Shown: piece after piece, positions 21,919-34,240 of the stretch
How the letters are laid out: each line of letters begins with the position of its first letter
Numbering within the stretch: the first letter of the stretch is position 1
DNA from: Bedellia somnulentella
Lineage: Eukaryota; Arthropoda; Insecta; Lepidoptera; Bedelliidae
DNA: 64,000 nucleotides
Reading direction: 5' to 3'
Assembly: GCA_963576735.1 (NCBI GenBank)
Contig: OY755178.1
Coordinates: 11,470,001-11,534,000 of the forward strand
The notes under the pieces: generated by a model
What the model was told of the DNA's origin: nothing
The model's input: only the letters and a program-made list of their open reading frames with translations
Databases searched by the model: none
Position numbers and translations under genes: made by a program

Positions 21919-22160
21919 AGCATTCACGCCGTATATCCCCGAAGGGGTTGGCAGTGGTACTAATACTTCTGAACATTACGTATCATATTGTCACCTAGTG
22001 TTCAGAGTACCCACGTTTTGCTTGGACAGTGTGCTCATGTAGGGACAGGCCTATCGCCGTTTTTGTACGAATACACTGTCACATGACAAAGTACATGGCT
22101 TACCATGTGGGTTTCTTAACGATGTTTTCCCTCACCGTTAATAACCAAGATAAATTATTA
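21919..22160 (-). repeat. SINE family B, truncated
   Basis: Minus-strand body and 3' end: plus-strand TTCACGCCGTATATCCCCGA, AGGGGTTGGCAGTGGTAC, GGACAGGCCTATCGCCG, CATGTGGGTTTCTTAACG. The tRNA head is absent. Confidence 0.8.
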
Positions 22161-22504
22161 ATCTGTGGTTATAATTACTATTTCTTTATTTTCGTAGTCT
22201 TAAAAGTATGTATGGTCTATTCTAGTAAGGTTGACTTCGACTTAACCAGGAGTCAAATTAGTCAGATAATGTCTCATTTCAGATCGTATTTTTCCTTCAT
22301 TGACCACTTCTTTGTCTTTATACTTAATATATGTTTCGGATATACGTAGTATGCAAATACACCACATATTTAAACGGTCAGAGTTCACATAATCTTAATT
22401 TATTTTAAGAAAAAATTTTGCTTTTTTTTCTGACGAAAGGAACGTCCTAATACGTCACTGAATCGTAGTGACTTATAAATGAGGCACGCCAGAGTTCAAC
22501 TGCT

Positions 22505-22930
22505 TATTTCGCAAGTTTAATAATTTTAGGTATATGTGAGGAACATGAACATGGTAAGTATGTAAGGTTGCGCGACAGAGTGAAAAATAGTTTGATTCGT
22601 GAACGTTTGGTGTGAAAGATGACGTAGTGTGCAAGATGAAAGGTGGTTCGGGTACACAGAGAGGACGTATGAACGTAAAGTGGTAGAAGAGATATATAGA
22701 GCTCATGTGGATGGTGTAATGTTAGTAGAGAAAGGCCACGTAAGCCGTTTGAAAACCAAATCGATAACGTTCTTACGCAGGCGAAAGTCCATAGTGTAAA
22801 GAATAAAAGAGTATGTATAAGAAGAATGATGAATTTGATAGAAGCAAGAGAGATTTGCCTGGATCGTACAAAGTAGCGATCTATAGTCTCTGCTTACTCT
22901 AATAGAAAAAACGGGCGTAAGTATAAGTAA
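22505..22930 (+). pseudogene. RTE-like LINE 3' fragment, TAAG-type
   Basis: Frameshifted remnant of the same C-terminal coding region as at 20.3-20.7 kb (GTAAGGTTGCGCGACAGAGT, TTGATTCGTGAACG, AGAGATATATAGAGCTCATG, GAGATTTGCCTGGATCGTAC), ending CGGGCGTAAGTATAAGTAAG. Confidence 0.75.
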
Positions 22931-23235
22931 GATCCATATTTTTCATTTTGCACGTCACTGCGAAAAAGTGTTTTATTTTGTTACTTCACCTTTATATTTT
23001 AACGAAGTCATTAAAACTCATGAGTAGCGCCATCTTTGAGGTGCACCGAGAACTGCTTGGTATAAATAAAATAGATCCGATGTGTGTTATAATATTTACT
23101 TTCACTGTAGTCGATACTTGAAGTAGTACTATATTTGATAACTAGATGGCTTTATTAAACGAGAGTCGAGTTTTTCCCAAAACATTTTCCTGTTCTTCCT
23201 CCTCCTGTTGAATTGTCACTGAAATCAGGATTTGA

Positions 23236-23306
23236 TCACGTTTGATGGCGACCAATAGTCTCTGCGTACCCCCAGTAATAATGGGCGTGAGTATAAGTAA
23301 GTGAAT
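23236..23306 (+). mobile_element. RTE-like LINE 3' stub, TAAG-type
   Basis: TGGCGACCAATAGTCTCTGC, then GTACCCCCAGTAATAATGGG and CGTGAGTATAAGTAAGTG. Confidence 0.65.
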
Positions 23307-23432
23307 TGATTGTATTTTCCAATTGATGTGATTAATTATACCAATCGTACACGGATAGTCTAGTATATTCGTATATATTTTAACAATATTACATCGCATT
23401 TGAATCATTAAAACTATAGTAGATAGTATAGT

Positions 23433-23651
23433 ATAGCTGTGGATTGTCGGCTTAGAAAAACACTGCCTCATTTCGTCTACCGGGTGGCATACGAGGCGAC
23501 CAAGGGTTTGGTTTTTAACTATAGGTAGTTGTTGGGTAATTCTTTATTTCAACCACTCCCCAATTTGCAGCCAAAAAGAGCATGAGGACTATAAATTTAA
23601 GAAAGTCTGGCTTATCCTTTTCGATTTATAGCCTTGAGTATATGTATGTAC
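23433..23651 (+). repeat. Family A copy, diverged
   Basis: GCTGTGGATTGTCGGCTTAG start and GATTTATAGCCTTGAGTATA end with TATG tail; the body is rearranged and eroded. Confidence 0.65.
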
Positions 23652-24187
23652 ACAAAGACTTTATAAGGACTTATTTTACGAAATGCCATTTTAAATTAGA
23701 CTGTTTAAGGCAATATTTTAATACACGAGAGATCAAAGATTATACGATTTTCAAACCTGGTTTATCAAAAGTCAAGCTTATGTAATAAGAAACATATGAC
23801 AAAAAATAAGATAAAATGTGTATTCTTGTATGTTTTAATGGTTTAGTAAAACTTATATTTCGTTTTCAAATAATACCAAATATTTCAGTTGGATAGAATC
23901 CCAGCTAGGATCTCCTAATGCTAACCACGATTTAGTCAATACAGAGAACAGTTAAGTTGCTCAATTTTATTGGAGATACTCTATAAGCATTTCCTAAAAC
24001 ATGATATCACTCATAGCATATGTCATTCAGCATAATTTTGAATTCTCATCTCATCTCACTTTTTGCAACGTACAACGTATAAAGAGGTTATACCCGTAAA
24101 AGCTCTAATACTTCTGAAAGTCACTGTGATAGATAACTAAGTGTTAAGTAGCCTTGTGAGTTTCTTAAAAATGTATAAATAAAAAAA
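23652..24187. other. AT-rich intergenic, nothing recognised
   Basis: No frame, repeat or structured element recognised. Confidence 0.4.
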
Positions 24188-24593
24188 CCGGGCAAGTGCG
24201 AGTCGGCTCACGCATAAAGGGTTCCGTACTATTATGTATAATAAAAAATTTCGTTTTTGAATGGGAGCCCCCTTTGTTATTTACTTTACTAATATTTAAT
24301 TATTTGTTTTGAAAGGTGATCTACAAGTTAATATTCTGTGAAAATTTGAAGCGTCTACTTATTACTGTATATAATATGGAGCAAAAATTGACTATAACAC
24401 GTTTATTGTATGAAGAACCCCCTTGCTATTATTATTTTTATACTTGTTAGTATTTTTGTTATAGCGGTAACAGAAATACATCATTTGTGAAAATTTCAGC
24501 TTTCTAGCCATCACGGTTTGTGAGATACAACCTGGAGACAGACAGCAAAGTCTTAGTAATAGGGTCCCGTTTCACCTTTTGGTACGGAACCCG
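24188..24593 (-). repeat. GGGTTCCGTA lepidopteran repeat, inverted copy
   Basis: CGGGCAAGTGCGAGTCGGCT, then AAGGGTTCCGTACTATTATG at the left and GGTACGGAACCCG at the right: the same family as 12026-12634 in opposite orientation, with a shorter, diverged interior. Confidence 0.7.
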
Positions 24594-25555
24594 AAAAAAC
24601 TAATATATGATTTATAAAATGCATTGGTATTGGACCCAGGGTACCAATTTTTGCTGAACTATAACAATTTTTGATCTATTTTAATAGGTATTGAATAATA
24701 ATAATAAAAAATATATTATAGATTGAAACAAATCATAGCTCAGACAAACCGTTGATGTCTTTTATATGAAATAAAATTTCCACGCGCCCTTTCATACATT
24801 TAATACATAATACATACATAAATACTTTGGATTTGGCATATATGAGACCGTTTATAAAAGTAAAGCTGTAAAAATGTATTCCATTGCGAGACGGTCACGC
24901 ACCGTTGAAGAGATTCGTAGTAGCAACCATAGATACATTCTTATATTCACTTGAGCTACTAACTCGACAATATGTTTATTATTGTATGTTTGTTTAAATA
25001 CATTTATCAATAAAACCCAAAAGAAACAAACAAACGTCTGTGTACAAATGATTGCTCTCAGCAGTTGTACTTAACAACAATTACATTTAAAAAAATATGA
25101 AAGTATTTTTAATTATTCTTTATTTTAAACAAGTAAAATAATAATATTAAACAGAAAACGTAATTAAAATACAATCAGATTATTTCACTTCATGAAAATC
25201 AACGATTTTTTTAACTACAAATTACTTATTGTTACAACGAGGAAAGATTTGTTTTTCTGTGATAATGTCAATATAATACCTACAACCATAAAAAAACAAA
25301 CAAAGGCTGTAATTAAATCATTACACTAAATTTCTTAAAAGCTGAGCAATTATTCAAGAAACTTTAGTTATTTGAAAATGATCTGTGCAAAGCTGAAGCA
25401 GAATAGTGCCCAATTGAACGTATTTTGTAAAAAACAAAAATTCAATTGTAAAATATCCTGTGAAAATATCCTAAAAAAAATATCCTGTGAAACTGGTTAG
25501 AATTGATCCACTCATTCATCGGGATATTGAAGCAAACTTATTTACTGATCTAACT
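24594..25555. other. AT-rich intergenic, nothing recognised
   Basis: Nearly 1 kb of A/T-rich sequence; no coding or repeat assignment. Confidence 0.45.
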
Positions 25556-25740
25556 GAGCAGTGCTGGCATAGAATATCACTACCCCATTTCTTTCCGTGT
25601 AGTATTGGGGCTTTTTAATATAATTAATAAATATATTTTATCTTTATCTTTTAAGTGATTTTCGGGGATGTGGTTTTAGACCCATCATCAAAAAACCTTT
25701 GTTTTACAATATTTTCTCCACTCAAATTGTAATTTGTATT
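25556..25740 (+). repeat. Family A copy, diverged
   Basis: GCTGGCATAGAATATCACTA, CCCCATTTCTTTCCGTGTAG, TATTGGGGCTTTTTAA, an AT-rich insertion, then AAGTGATTTTCGGGGATGTG and CCCATCATCAAAAAACC. The 3' tail is missing. Confidence 0.65.
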
Positions 25741-26014
25741 TAAAAAAAAAACATAAAAAGGCAGCTTTGATACAACTAATGTCTTCACTATTTACTTTCA
25801 TCTTAATAATGGAAACTGATGTACGCTGGAAATATCCCCAAATACTGAGTAACTTATTTACTGAGTACTTTATTTGTGAATACTTGTTACTGGCCAAGTT
25901 GATAACTGAATTTATAAATACGAATTGTATGGTTTGCTGTAATTATTCCGAACAAATAAATAGCAACAAAAAATAACCTTTTAAAAAGTTAAAACCAAAT
26001 TACATAATACTAAC

Positions 26015-26132
26015 ATAGATAAACTCATCGTTAAAAGTCCCTAGAAAGAATAGCCAGAGATTGAGAATAAAAAATTCCTCACCCGCTTCTGGTAGTTGAG
26101 TGGGGAAAAGATTGAAAACCGAAGGTTGTTGG
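26015..26132 (-). repeat. Family A 3' fragment
   Basis: CTCATCGTTAAAAGTCCC, AGAATAGCCAGAGATTGAG and GTAGTTGAGTGGGGAAAAGA: 3' half only. Confidence 0.65.
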
Positions 26133-26375
26133 TTTGTTCACAATTTTTCGGTTTGAAACTTGGCGTGTTATAATAAAAATTGTTTGACGTCAGGTCTTTT
26201 GCCGTAGTATATAACATGATTAAATATTGACAAATATAGATTCGAATATCGTTTTCCGAATCTCCGCTACTTATTAAATAATTTTGTAGCAGTTTGTCTC
26301 TCAAATTAAAATATCATAATAATTATATTTCATATTCAAATATATTTATTGGTATATTATAATCAGTTAACAGAT

Positions 26376-26480
26376 ATCCACAACGTTCGGTCCTGCGTTG
26401 TCCTCCTCCATCAGCTACTGGCAATCTTCACTAAGTCATCGATCCACCTGTAGGAGGACTTTGCTCTCTGCATCGCCCCT
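26376..26480 (-). pseudogene. RTE-type LINE C-terminal scrap
   Basis: Minus-strand codons read RWIDDLVKIASS, a stop in place of Trp, then WRRTTQDRTLW. This is the very end of an RTE-type reverse transcriptase (usual RWTDDL.K.AG..W....QDR..W), related to the remnant at 16.5-17.1 kb. Confidence 0.6.
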
Positions 26481-26519
26481 TACAAAGTTAATACTTTAGA
26501 ACGTCTGTTCCTCTAAACA

Positions 26520-26779
26520 TAAATACATACATACATATACTCACGGCTATAAATCCATAGAAAGGGTAGCCAGAGCTAAGGAACAAGAAGTTCCTCAGCC
26601 ACTTTTGGAAAGTTGAGTGGGGAAAAGATGGCAAAATAAAGGTTGTTGGTGATGGGCCTCCAACCACATCGCCGAAAAATCCCTTAAAAGCCCCAAAACC
26701 GTTAGTCGCCTCTTACGTACACCCACCGGCAGAAATGGGGTAGTGTTATTCTAAGCCGACACTACACAGCAAAAGTGAT
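26520..26779 (-). repeat. Family A copy with 10-bp TSD
   Basis: A complete copy flanked by CCTCTAAACA at 26510-26519 and 26780-26789. The duplication places the true 5' end a few bases beyond the usual GCTGTGTAG, with ATCACTTTTGC as extra 5' sequence. Confidence 0.88.
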
Positions 26780-26789
26780 CCTCTAAACA

Positions 26790-27291
26790 GTTGTTCGTTT
26801 TGTAATTAACGTGAACTGCCCATTGCGAAGTTTTGAAACTTTTTAGGCTATATCAGTTACCTCAAGGTTTAACTGTATGTGTCCAGCTAGATATTATAAT
26901 CGATAAGATATTTACTGTCAGCTACCCTCATTAGAAAGGCTGTTTAGTTGTTATGTAGTTTCCCTCATTTTAAACAATACCTCAGGTAATAGGTATATAG
27001 GGTAGGTAGTGGGTTTTCTGAAACATAGTCCAACGATCCCCAAGAAAGCCTTAGTACTTTCAATTACCTCAAATTGCGCGAGAGGAAAAAGATGAGAAAG
27101 TTATTTACAATGACGAGCTTTATATGTATTGGTTGTCGAATTTTGTAAGAAAAAAAGTTTTCCGCCAACTAACTATAAAGTCGGTTCCATTTTGTTAAAA
27201 AAAATATTGATAGATACAAATTGCGATAAAAGAACCAGCAACATTAATATGCATTTTTCCTATGAGTTCTAATGGTGTTAAATTCATTATT
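26790..27291. other. Intergenic, nothing recognised
   Basis: AT-rich, no assignment. Confidence 0.4.
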
Positions 27292-27299
27292 TTAAGCAT

Positions 27300-27671
27300 A
27301 ACATAACATAACATAAACGTTCACGCCGTTTATCCCCGAAGGGGTTGGCAGAGGTACCAATACTCCTGAACTCACATGGCAAGCGCCATCTAGTTTCCAG
27401 AGAAGGTACCCACGTTTTGCATAGACAGTGTACTCACGTGATAGGGGGCAGGCCTATCGCCGTTTTTGAACGAATACACTGTCACATGACTAAGTACAAC
27501 TCAGCCATGTGGGTTTCCTCACGATGTTTTGCCTCACCGTTAGCAACCATGATAAATTAACCACACATATGACTTTAGAAAAGACAAATTGGTGTAGGCC
27601 CGTCCCAGGATTGGAACTCACGCCCTTCTGTTTTCGGGCGGGTGTTCTACCCACTGGACTATCATGTCGCC
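27300..27671 (-). repeat. SINE family B, full length, with TSD
   Basis: A 372-bp copy. The tRNA-like head is at the right (minus strand GGCGACATGATAGTCCAGTG, later a box-B-like GAGTTCCAATCC), and the (TTATG)n tail is at the left (AACATAACATAACATAAACG). It is flanked by TTAAGCAT at 27292-27299 and 27672-27679. Confidence 0.88.
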
Positions 27672-27679
27672 TTAAGCAT

Positions 27680-28112
27680 GACTCATTCAAAATGTAATTC
27701 AGTAAGTGTTCGTAAATGATTGATTACTTTCGTCGTCTGCAATGATTCATTTCTAATAATGGTTGATAAAAGAGGTCGTTCGACAACTGAACATGAAATA
27801 GAAAGTTAATTAGTTGATATTCAAAAAGGTTATAGAATTAATAATATGTTGAATATGAGGATCACCATTCAAAACTGTGAATTGGACTCAAATTCTGTTT
27901 CTCCATGTATTCGTAGATATGTGTGTCATTCGATAGTTACTGGTTATAAAAAATAATACATAGTGGCTACGAAATTTTTATGATGATAGAGTTTTGAGAG
28001 ATAACAGCCTTAGTAGTTATGTGACCTGACTGAGGGTTAAAAAGAGCAGTGTTTCTCATAACAGAAATGGTTTCCAATCCTCAATGGAGCCTCCACTAGT
28101 ATAAATAGTAAC
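27680..28112. other. Intergenic, nothing recognised
   Basis: AT-rich, no assignment. Confidence 0.4.
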
Positions 28113-28350
28113 CTGACGAGACGTCTGTGGAGGAGTGGATCCGTGACTAGCTTTTCGGAGGTTGCGGGTTCGATCCCCGCTGCGAACAATATTAATGTAA
28201 TGATGATAAATGAGTTTTTCTTAGTCCTGGATGTGTATTTTATGATATTATATAATATATCGTTCAGTTAGTATCCCATAATACAAGTCTTACTTAGTTT
28301 AGGGCTAACTTGATCTGTGTATTTTATGTCCGTATATTTAGATAAGTTAT
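28113..28350 (+). repeat. SINE family C, full length
   Basis: Head GAGGAGTGGATCCGTGACTA with box-B-like GCGGGTTCGATCCCCGC, then the family 3' end TCCCATAATACAAGTCTTAC and CTAACTTGATCTGTGTATT. Related to copies at 3.5, 49.7, 59.7 and 63.9 kb. Confidence 0.78.
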
Positions 28351-28407
28351 CGAAGCTGATATCAGTGATGAGAATATATTGAGAAAACCCATATAGCTGA
28401 GTTATGT

Positions 28408-29225
28408 TTCAAATATCTATCAAATTAACTATCCCAGCAATCGTTTAAAACTATACCTTTTTATATTTCAGACTTCAGGCACCTGATTTTCATAACACAT
28501 TAATTATTTGATCATAACTTTAACATTGTGTTTATTCCATCTTAATTTGTCCTCTGTGTTTGTGCTCTACTGATATTACTATCAACAGTGGCTCAATACA
28601 TCTCCATTAACAGTTTATCCTCTTCGATCCTCTATTTATACATAAAGTTTTCCTTTCCCCACTTTTTCAACAAACATAAAAAAGGAGGGCGTACTCAGTG
28701 CGATTGGACAGCTTTGTATAATATCATCCTATACAGATGCTTTCAATGAAATTATGAGTTATTGAGAAATTACAATAACTGCTATTAAAACATAGCCAAA
28801 AGAGTTTAAGCATCAATGCGCTCTCTATACCGGAGGCTCTATAAGAATGGGGGCTCATATGAATTAGAAGCGAATATCGACAGTTTATGAAATCGGAGTC
28901 AAGTCCTGCCGGAAGTGAGAAGCCCGAAGAAAGTACACGCGCAACCGGTCGCTTTGTAGGACACAATCAGGCCGCACCTGCGCCTTGATTCACTGCAAAC
29001 TGTGCTTCGTTTTCAAAAACGTGAAAGAATACATAGTACAATTTATATATTATAAGATTTATTTCAAGCTCCATACCGTTCATTGACAAGGCTGTATAAA
29101 TAAACCCTACGTTATATTTCTTAATCATGTAAAAATTGCAAGTCTGTTGGATTAGATTAAAACACCCATTTATAATCATACATACATACACAAAAATGAA
29201 GTTATTATTCTAATTTATTAAATTA
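28408..29225. other. Intergenic, nothing recognised
   Basis: A scrap of SINE B (GAGAAAACCCATATAGCTGA) lies just left at 28371-28407. The rest has no recognisable gene; short minus-strand frames at 28.7-29.2 kb show no family. Confidence 0.4.
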
Positions 29226-29402
29226 ATTAAGGGTATGGGACTTTTTAAGTAGATTTTGGGTGATGATTTGGAAATCCATCACCAGCAACACTTTAAATCT
29301 ACCATCTTGTCCCTTGCCAACTTCCAAATGTGGCTGAAGAATTTCCAGTTCTAAAGCTCTGGCGACCCTTGTTTGTGATTTATCGTCGTGAGTATATGTA
29401 AT
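29226..29402 (+). repeat. Family A copy, 5' truncated
   Basis: Starts within the body (AAGGGTATGGGACTTTTTAA) and runs to the 3' end ATTTATCGTCGTGAGTATAT. Confidence 0.75.
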
Positions 29403-31015
29403 GTCTTTTTCATTATATCCAAGTTAGGCTCAGCCCTCGAAACATTCTTAAAGATTCACGTTCACTAAATATGAACGAACGAAAAGTCATACCAACAGAC
29501 AACGCAAAACTATAAGAGCTTTATACCAATACCATTCAGTTGCAAAACCCTAATAATTTAAAATTCTAATTTTTGGAATACAATTCACACAAAATTATTA
29601 ATGCAGTGTTCTTTACAAATATCACTCAAGTAAATCTTAAACTAAATACTTTTTTTTGTGTTCTTGTTTGGGTACTTTAATTAGAAACTAAAAATTAATT
29701 CTCTAATACTACTATAAATTTAGTATCTCTCTAATAATACTAGAGAGATACTAAATCACTAAAGATTTATATCCTATTAAAGTGGATATAACTAAAAGTG
29801 CGGTAGCAAGTTAACGTGCAGTGTAATAAGCAAAGGAAACCCTATGTTAGGCTAACACACTGTGCGTTAACTTAGTACCGTACTCTTTGTCTAATGACGT
29901 GTAAACCACTTAAAAACAAGAAATACTTTTTAAGTATAAGACAGTTACATAGTGTGAATACTCCCAAAACGTGATGATGCTGAATCACGTAGGTGTTTTA
30001 GTTGCATATCTCAATCAGGATTTGATACGAGTGAAGCTTTCCGCGAATATCCGTAAAAAAATGTAGCGAAGTTGAAAATAACATTTGTATACCAAAAATG
30101 ATTTAAAAAAGAAATAAAACTTAAATTTACTGAGGAAACAAAGAAAAAGTTTTCTCAAAACCGTTTAACCTAGATTGAATATCAGCTTTCGTTTTTATTG
30201 AGAAATCTTAAAGGAAACCTCATTGCATATACTCGTATGTTTTATTATAAATAAAAGATATATTGTCTACAAAAAGTTTTTACACAAGTTATCTTGTACA
30301 CAGTCTACTGGATATTTTCAGCAGCATACAGAAGCAGTGATTTACAACAATGGCAGAATGGACAAATTGCAATTAATATGCGTATGACATACAATTGCGC
30401 GAATGAGCCAGTACTATTGCTATTCTAGACATTGCTGTAAATGACTAACACAAATATTCCTGGCAAGTGTGCCGCCGCGAATACATTGACCTTACTGGAA
30501 CAAGTGCGTTTGTGAGCACTATAACATGTTGCGGTACGACGGTTATTTTTACTCGATACAATATTGACATATCGGCGAATTTTAAAATAAACAGTAGTAA
30601 CATATGAATGTGCTGTATGTAAATAAGCAGGATACAGGATGTAGAAAGTTCTCGGTACTTCTGGCAATGCCTCCAGGTTGGTCATTTAAAGTCAATCGTT
30701 GTGCAAAACTATTTTTCAGTGTTTATTTCGTTGAAAACTGCGCAATGCCAGATTTGCTGCACGAGTTCAAGACATGGTGCTATACCCATTGTATGAGAGG
30801 CACACTAAGTTTTTTTAAATTTTTGATAGATTGTTGGTAAGTACAATGCGATTATCGTCGGTAATAAACTACTATACATACACTTTATTCCTGCCATTTT
30901 TTCATCATTTGAGTGATCGTAGAATTTTCGCACAGTTTCATTTAAATTCATTTTAAATCCTTGTATTGCTCTCATCCATCGGCATTTTATATACACACAA
31001 CACAGGAACCTATAG
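29403..31015. other. Intergenic with one hairpin
   Basis: No gene assigned. TTTAGTATCTCTCT (29719-29732) and its exact inverse AGAGAGATACTAAA (29742-29755) form a 14-bp hairpin with a 9-nt loop. 30.4-30.84 kb is compositionally more complex, but neither strand gives a recognisable protein. Confidence 0.5.
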
Positions 31016-31027
31016 CCTTAAAATATA

Positions 31028-31324
31028 CATACATACATACATATACTCACGGCTATAAATCCATAAAAGGGGTAGCCAGAACTAAGGAATTAAAAATTCC
31101 TCAGCCTCTTTTGGAAAGTTTAGAGGGGGAAATTATGGTAAAGTAAAGGTTGTTGGTGATGGGTCTCCAACCACATCGCCCAAAAATCCCTTAAAAGCCC
31201 CAATACCGTTAGTCGCCTCTTATGTAAACCCACCGGAAGAAATGGGGTAGTGCTATTTTAAGCCGACACTACACGGCAATCTAAGCCGACACTACACGGC
31301 AATCTAAGCCGACACTACACGGCA
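31028..31324 (-). repeat. Family A copy with triplicated 5' end inside TSD
   Basis: A complete copy whose 5' terminal motif GCCGACACTACACGGCA with its short spacer occurs three times in tandem (31263-31324). A 12-bp duplication, CCTTAAAATATA, lies outside the triplication (31016-31027 and 31325-31336), so the three repeats entered with the element. Confidence 0.88.
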
Positions 31325-31336
31325 CCTTAAAATATA

Positions 31337-31799
31337 TATATGAATTATTTAAGTATTTGTATATCTGCCATCCGTTTAGGTATATGTAGGGTAAGCGACA
31401 AGTTTCTTTAAATCTATTAACCAGCAATTTCATCAAAATCATGCAACAAAGAAATGACAGCAACGATTGAACACTTCAGTACTCATTGTGAACATCGACG
31501 ACGTCTCAGAGTTATGGAGTTAGCCGGTGAAAGTCCTCTGGCCCATTCACAACACGCATACAAATATTTGTGGACGCCTACAATACCGAAAACAGGTTGA
31601 GGTATTCAACGATGTCGCTAACTATCGGCTAATGGCTGACCAATGTTTTAATGTTTCGATCATTGCTTTTATTTCCATTTAAATATGTTTAGAGTGATAT
31701 TTGCGAGGCGTTTGAACTTTCTACATATTTTTATAATCGGGTGCCTTCATTTCTAATCGATGCGTTGGAAGTATTAAATTACAAGGAAATATATATATT
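31337..31799. other. Intergenic, nothing recognised
   Basis: No assignment; GC is slightly raised at 31490-31630. Confidence 0.4.
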
Positions 31800-32090
31800 T
31801 TATACACCGAGGGGACGGACGATAGTAAATTAGTAAAAGAGATTTATAGAGTCAATGTAGATGGTAATGCTAGTAGACAACAACCTCGGAGGGCAAATTT
31901 TGACCAAATAGCGAGTGTGCTCTTAGGCAGTAGTCCGAAGTAGAATAAAGCAGCATGTATGAGACAATTTATGGATGTAAACGAAACTAGAGAGGTTTGT
32001 CGGGATCGTGCAAAGTGGCAATCGATAGTTTCTGCCTATCCTAATGGGAATAAATAGCGTGAGTATGTATATAATATATGTATAATGTAT
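31800..32090 (+). pseudogene. RTE-like LINE 3' fragment, TATG-type
   Basis: GATAGTAAATTAGTAAAAGA, GATGGTAATGCTAGTAGACA, CGAAACTAGAGAGGTTTGTC, GGGATCGTGCAAAGTGGC and CTATCCTAATGGGAATAAAT, then GCGTGAGTATG. It follows the C-terminal coding region of the 19.2-kb LINE, with small deletions. Confidence 0.78.
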
Positions 32091-32984
32091 ATATTTCGAT
32101 CTAAGAGATGAATTTGCTGCTAGATATCAGTCACCTTTAAAGGTTACCAATACATATACCAGTTGGTATTTGTAGCTAGATATATTTTTAAGGCTTCACA
32201 GATAAAATTGAGTTATTTCTACTATTTTTTTAGTCTCAATTAATGGGCAGTTTCAGTAAAGTAAACACCATTGCTGTTTACAATTGTTGGCATCCTAGCT
32301 CAGGCCATTGCTTGGTGAGATGCCATTAGCCTGTAATTTTTACAACTACTTTATAAACATCTTACTGTTTTTTTTATAAAAAAGACAAAATGTAAATGCA
32401 ATGTTGTTTAAAAATAATGAGCTTTACTAATTTGTGAAAATAAATAAGTATTAATTCTACTACTCGATTAACTCACCAAAATTCTTCCAACAGTATATGT
32501 AGAGTAAACTTTCTACTTATATTTTTCTATTGTAACAAAAGAAAAAGAGACGCCATGAATTTTTTGACCATTTTTCCAACAGTAGTAGTGTGAAGGATTT
32601 TCAAGAGTGATCGAATGTTTCATGGACGCGAGGCTAGAAACGAGGAGTCTGGCTGAGATAAATAGATTTGATATTTCATAAAGTAAAACAGTTTTTTTTT
32701 TAAATTTAGAAATATGTATTTAACACAAATATAATGTTACATGATAAGTTGTTATAATACGTATGTTTGCATAGGCATATGCAGATAATTTATGCTCCCC
32801 GGCTTGGTCTACACTTTTCTCAATCAATAACTTCTTAGACATTTGGAAGTCGAAAAAGGGAAGAGATGGTGAATTAAACTAATAACTTAATATACACGGG
32901 TCAAGATAGGTTAGTGTTAGTAATGGTGTAGGGAGCACCTTTTTATTTTCCTAATAATATTTCACAACTATCTTAATTATATTC
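32091..32984. other. Intergenic, nothing recognised
   Basis: AT-rich. A very weak family A echo may lie at 32790-32900; otherwise nothing. Confidence 0.4.
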
Positions 32985-33070
32985 AAGGTCATTATACCCA
33001 TTGGCGTAGACAGAGACTACGATCGCCATTTTGCACGGTCCTGACAAATCGCTCTTGCTTCTCGCATATT
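32985..33070 (-). mobile_element. RTE-like LINE 3' stub
   Basis: The minus strand carries GATTTGTCAGGACCGTGCAA, ATGGCGATCGTAGTCTCTG and CTACGCCAATGGGTATAATG; the tail is lost. Confidence 0.65.
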
Positions 33071-33976
33071 TTTTATTTTTCTTCTGTAAAATATACCACA
33101 ACAGTAAAATGCTTATAAGTATATATAATATTTTTGGGCGCTAATTTATTGCGTGAGTAATATTATTTATACCTCTAGTATATTAAATATAGGTGTTTTT
33201 TTCCCTGTAGCGGATTTGATTCCCTTTTAGTTAAGCGGATATTTAAAGATATATTAATTCGAACACTATGTTTTAAAATTAAAACGTTCTCACATAAATT
33301 TTCTTTCAAATTATCTGTTTTCAATCTAAAACGTTAATGTAGCTATATGTAATGTATGAAAAGTTATCTTTACAAGTAAATATTTGTGTGACGGTTTGTA
33401 ATATAACAATTTCTACTACATGTGTATGAATTCGTTTACGGTACATATTATGTACGGGCTTTCTTCCTATACATTTTGGCTGAGACAAGCAGTTTGGTTA
33501 TTGTTAACTTTACTTAATTTATATATATATTTATTTTATTTTATTAATATAACGTAATCAAATACAATATATACGTATTACGTATCTGTGTTTTAATATA
33601 TAATTAAGAATTGTTAAGGTTCTGGCGGAAAACCAGTTGCAAAGGTATTTTTTTGCCTTTTTATTTAATAATTTAGTTCGAATTGCTTCAGGAAGACAGC
33701 AATTCCATTTAATATTCTGCCTACTATTGTTAAGGAGAAAATATAAATTGAAATAACGTTTGCAGATTTGACGTTTTTGTCAAAATCTCGGAAAGTATTC
33801 ATGGTAGCCGGCTGTAAATTGGAGTGTTGCCTAGTTAAATGGTAGCAAACAAACGTATAAAAAAAATCTCACAGTGGCCTCTGCTCCTTCCTTAGCCTGC
33901 CAGACCCTTTGTCCGTCTGTCTATTTATTCAGGCTAATATATAGGACAGATATGCTGGACCACCTTAGTCCGCTAG
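33071..33976. other. AT-rich intergenic, nothing recognised
   Basis: No assignment. Confidence 0.4.
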
Positions 33977-33986
33977 ATAATATATA

Positions 33987-34240
33987 CATACATACATACA
34001 TACATATACTCACGGCTGTAAATCCCTAGAAGGGGTAACCAGAGCTAAAGAATTAGAAATTCCTCAGCCACTTTTGGAAATGTGAGTGGGGAAAAGATGG
34101 TAAAAATAAAGGTTGTTGGTAATGGGTCTCCAAACGCATCGCCCAAAAATCCCTTAAAAGCCCCAATACCCTTAGTCGTCTCTTACGTACACCCAACGGA
34201 AGAAATGGGGCAGTGCTATTCTAAGCAGACACTACACAGC
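33987..34240 (-). repeat. Family A copy with 10-bp TSD
   Basis: A complete copy flanked by ATAATATATA at 33977-33986 and 34241-34250. It is among the least eroded in the window. Confidence 0.88.

Noticed and set aside
2101..34000. (CATA)n/(TATG)n runs as independent microsatellites
   Set aside because: Almost all are the 3' tails of family A or the RTE-like LINE, always on the same side of the element.
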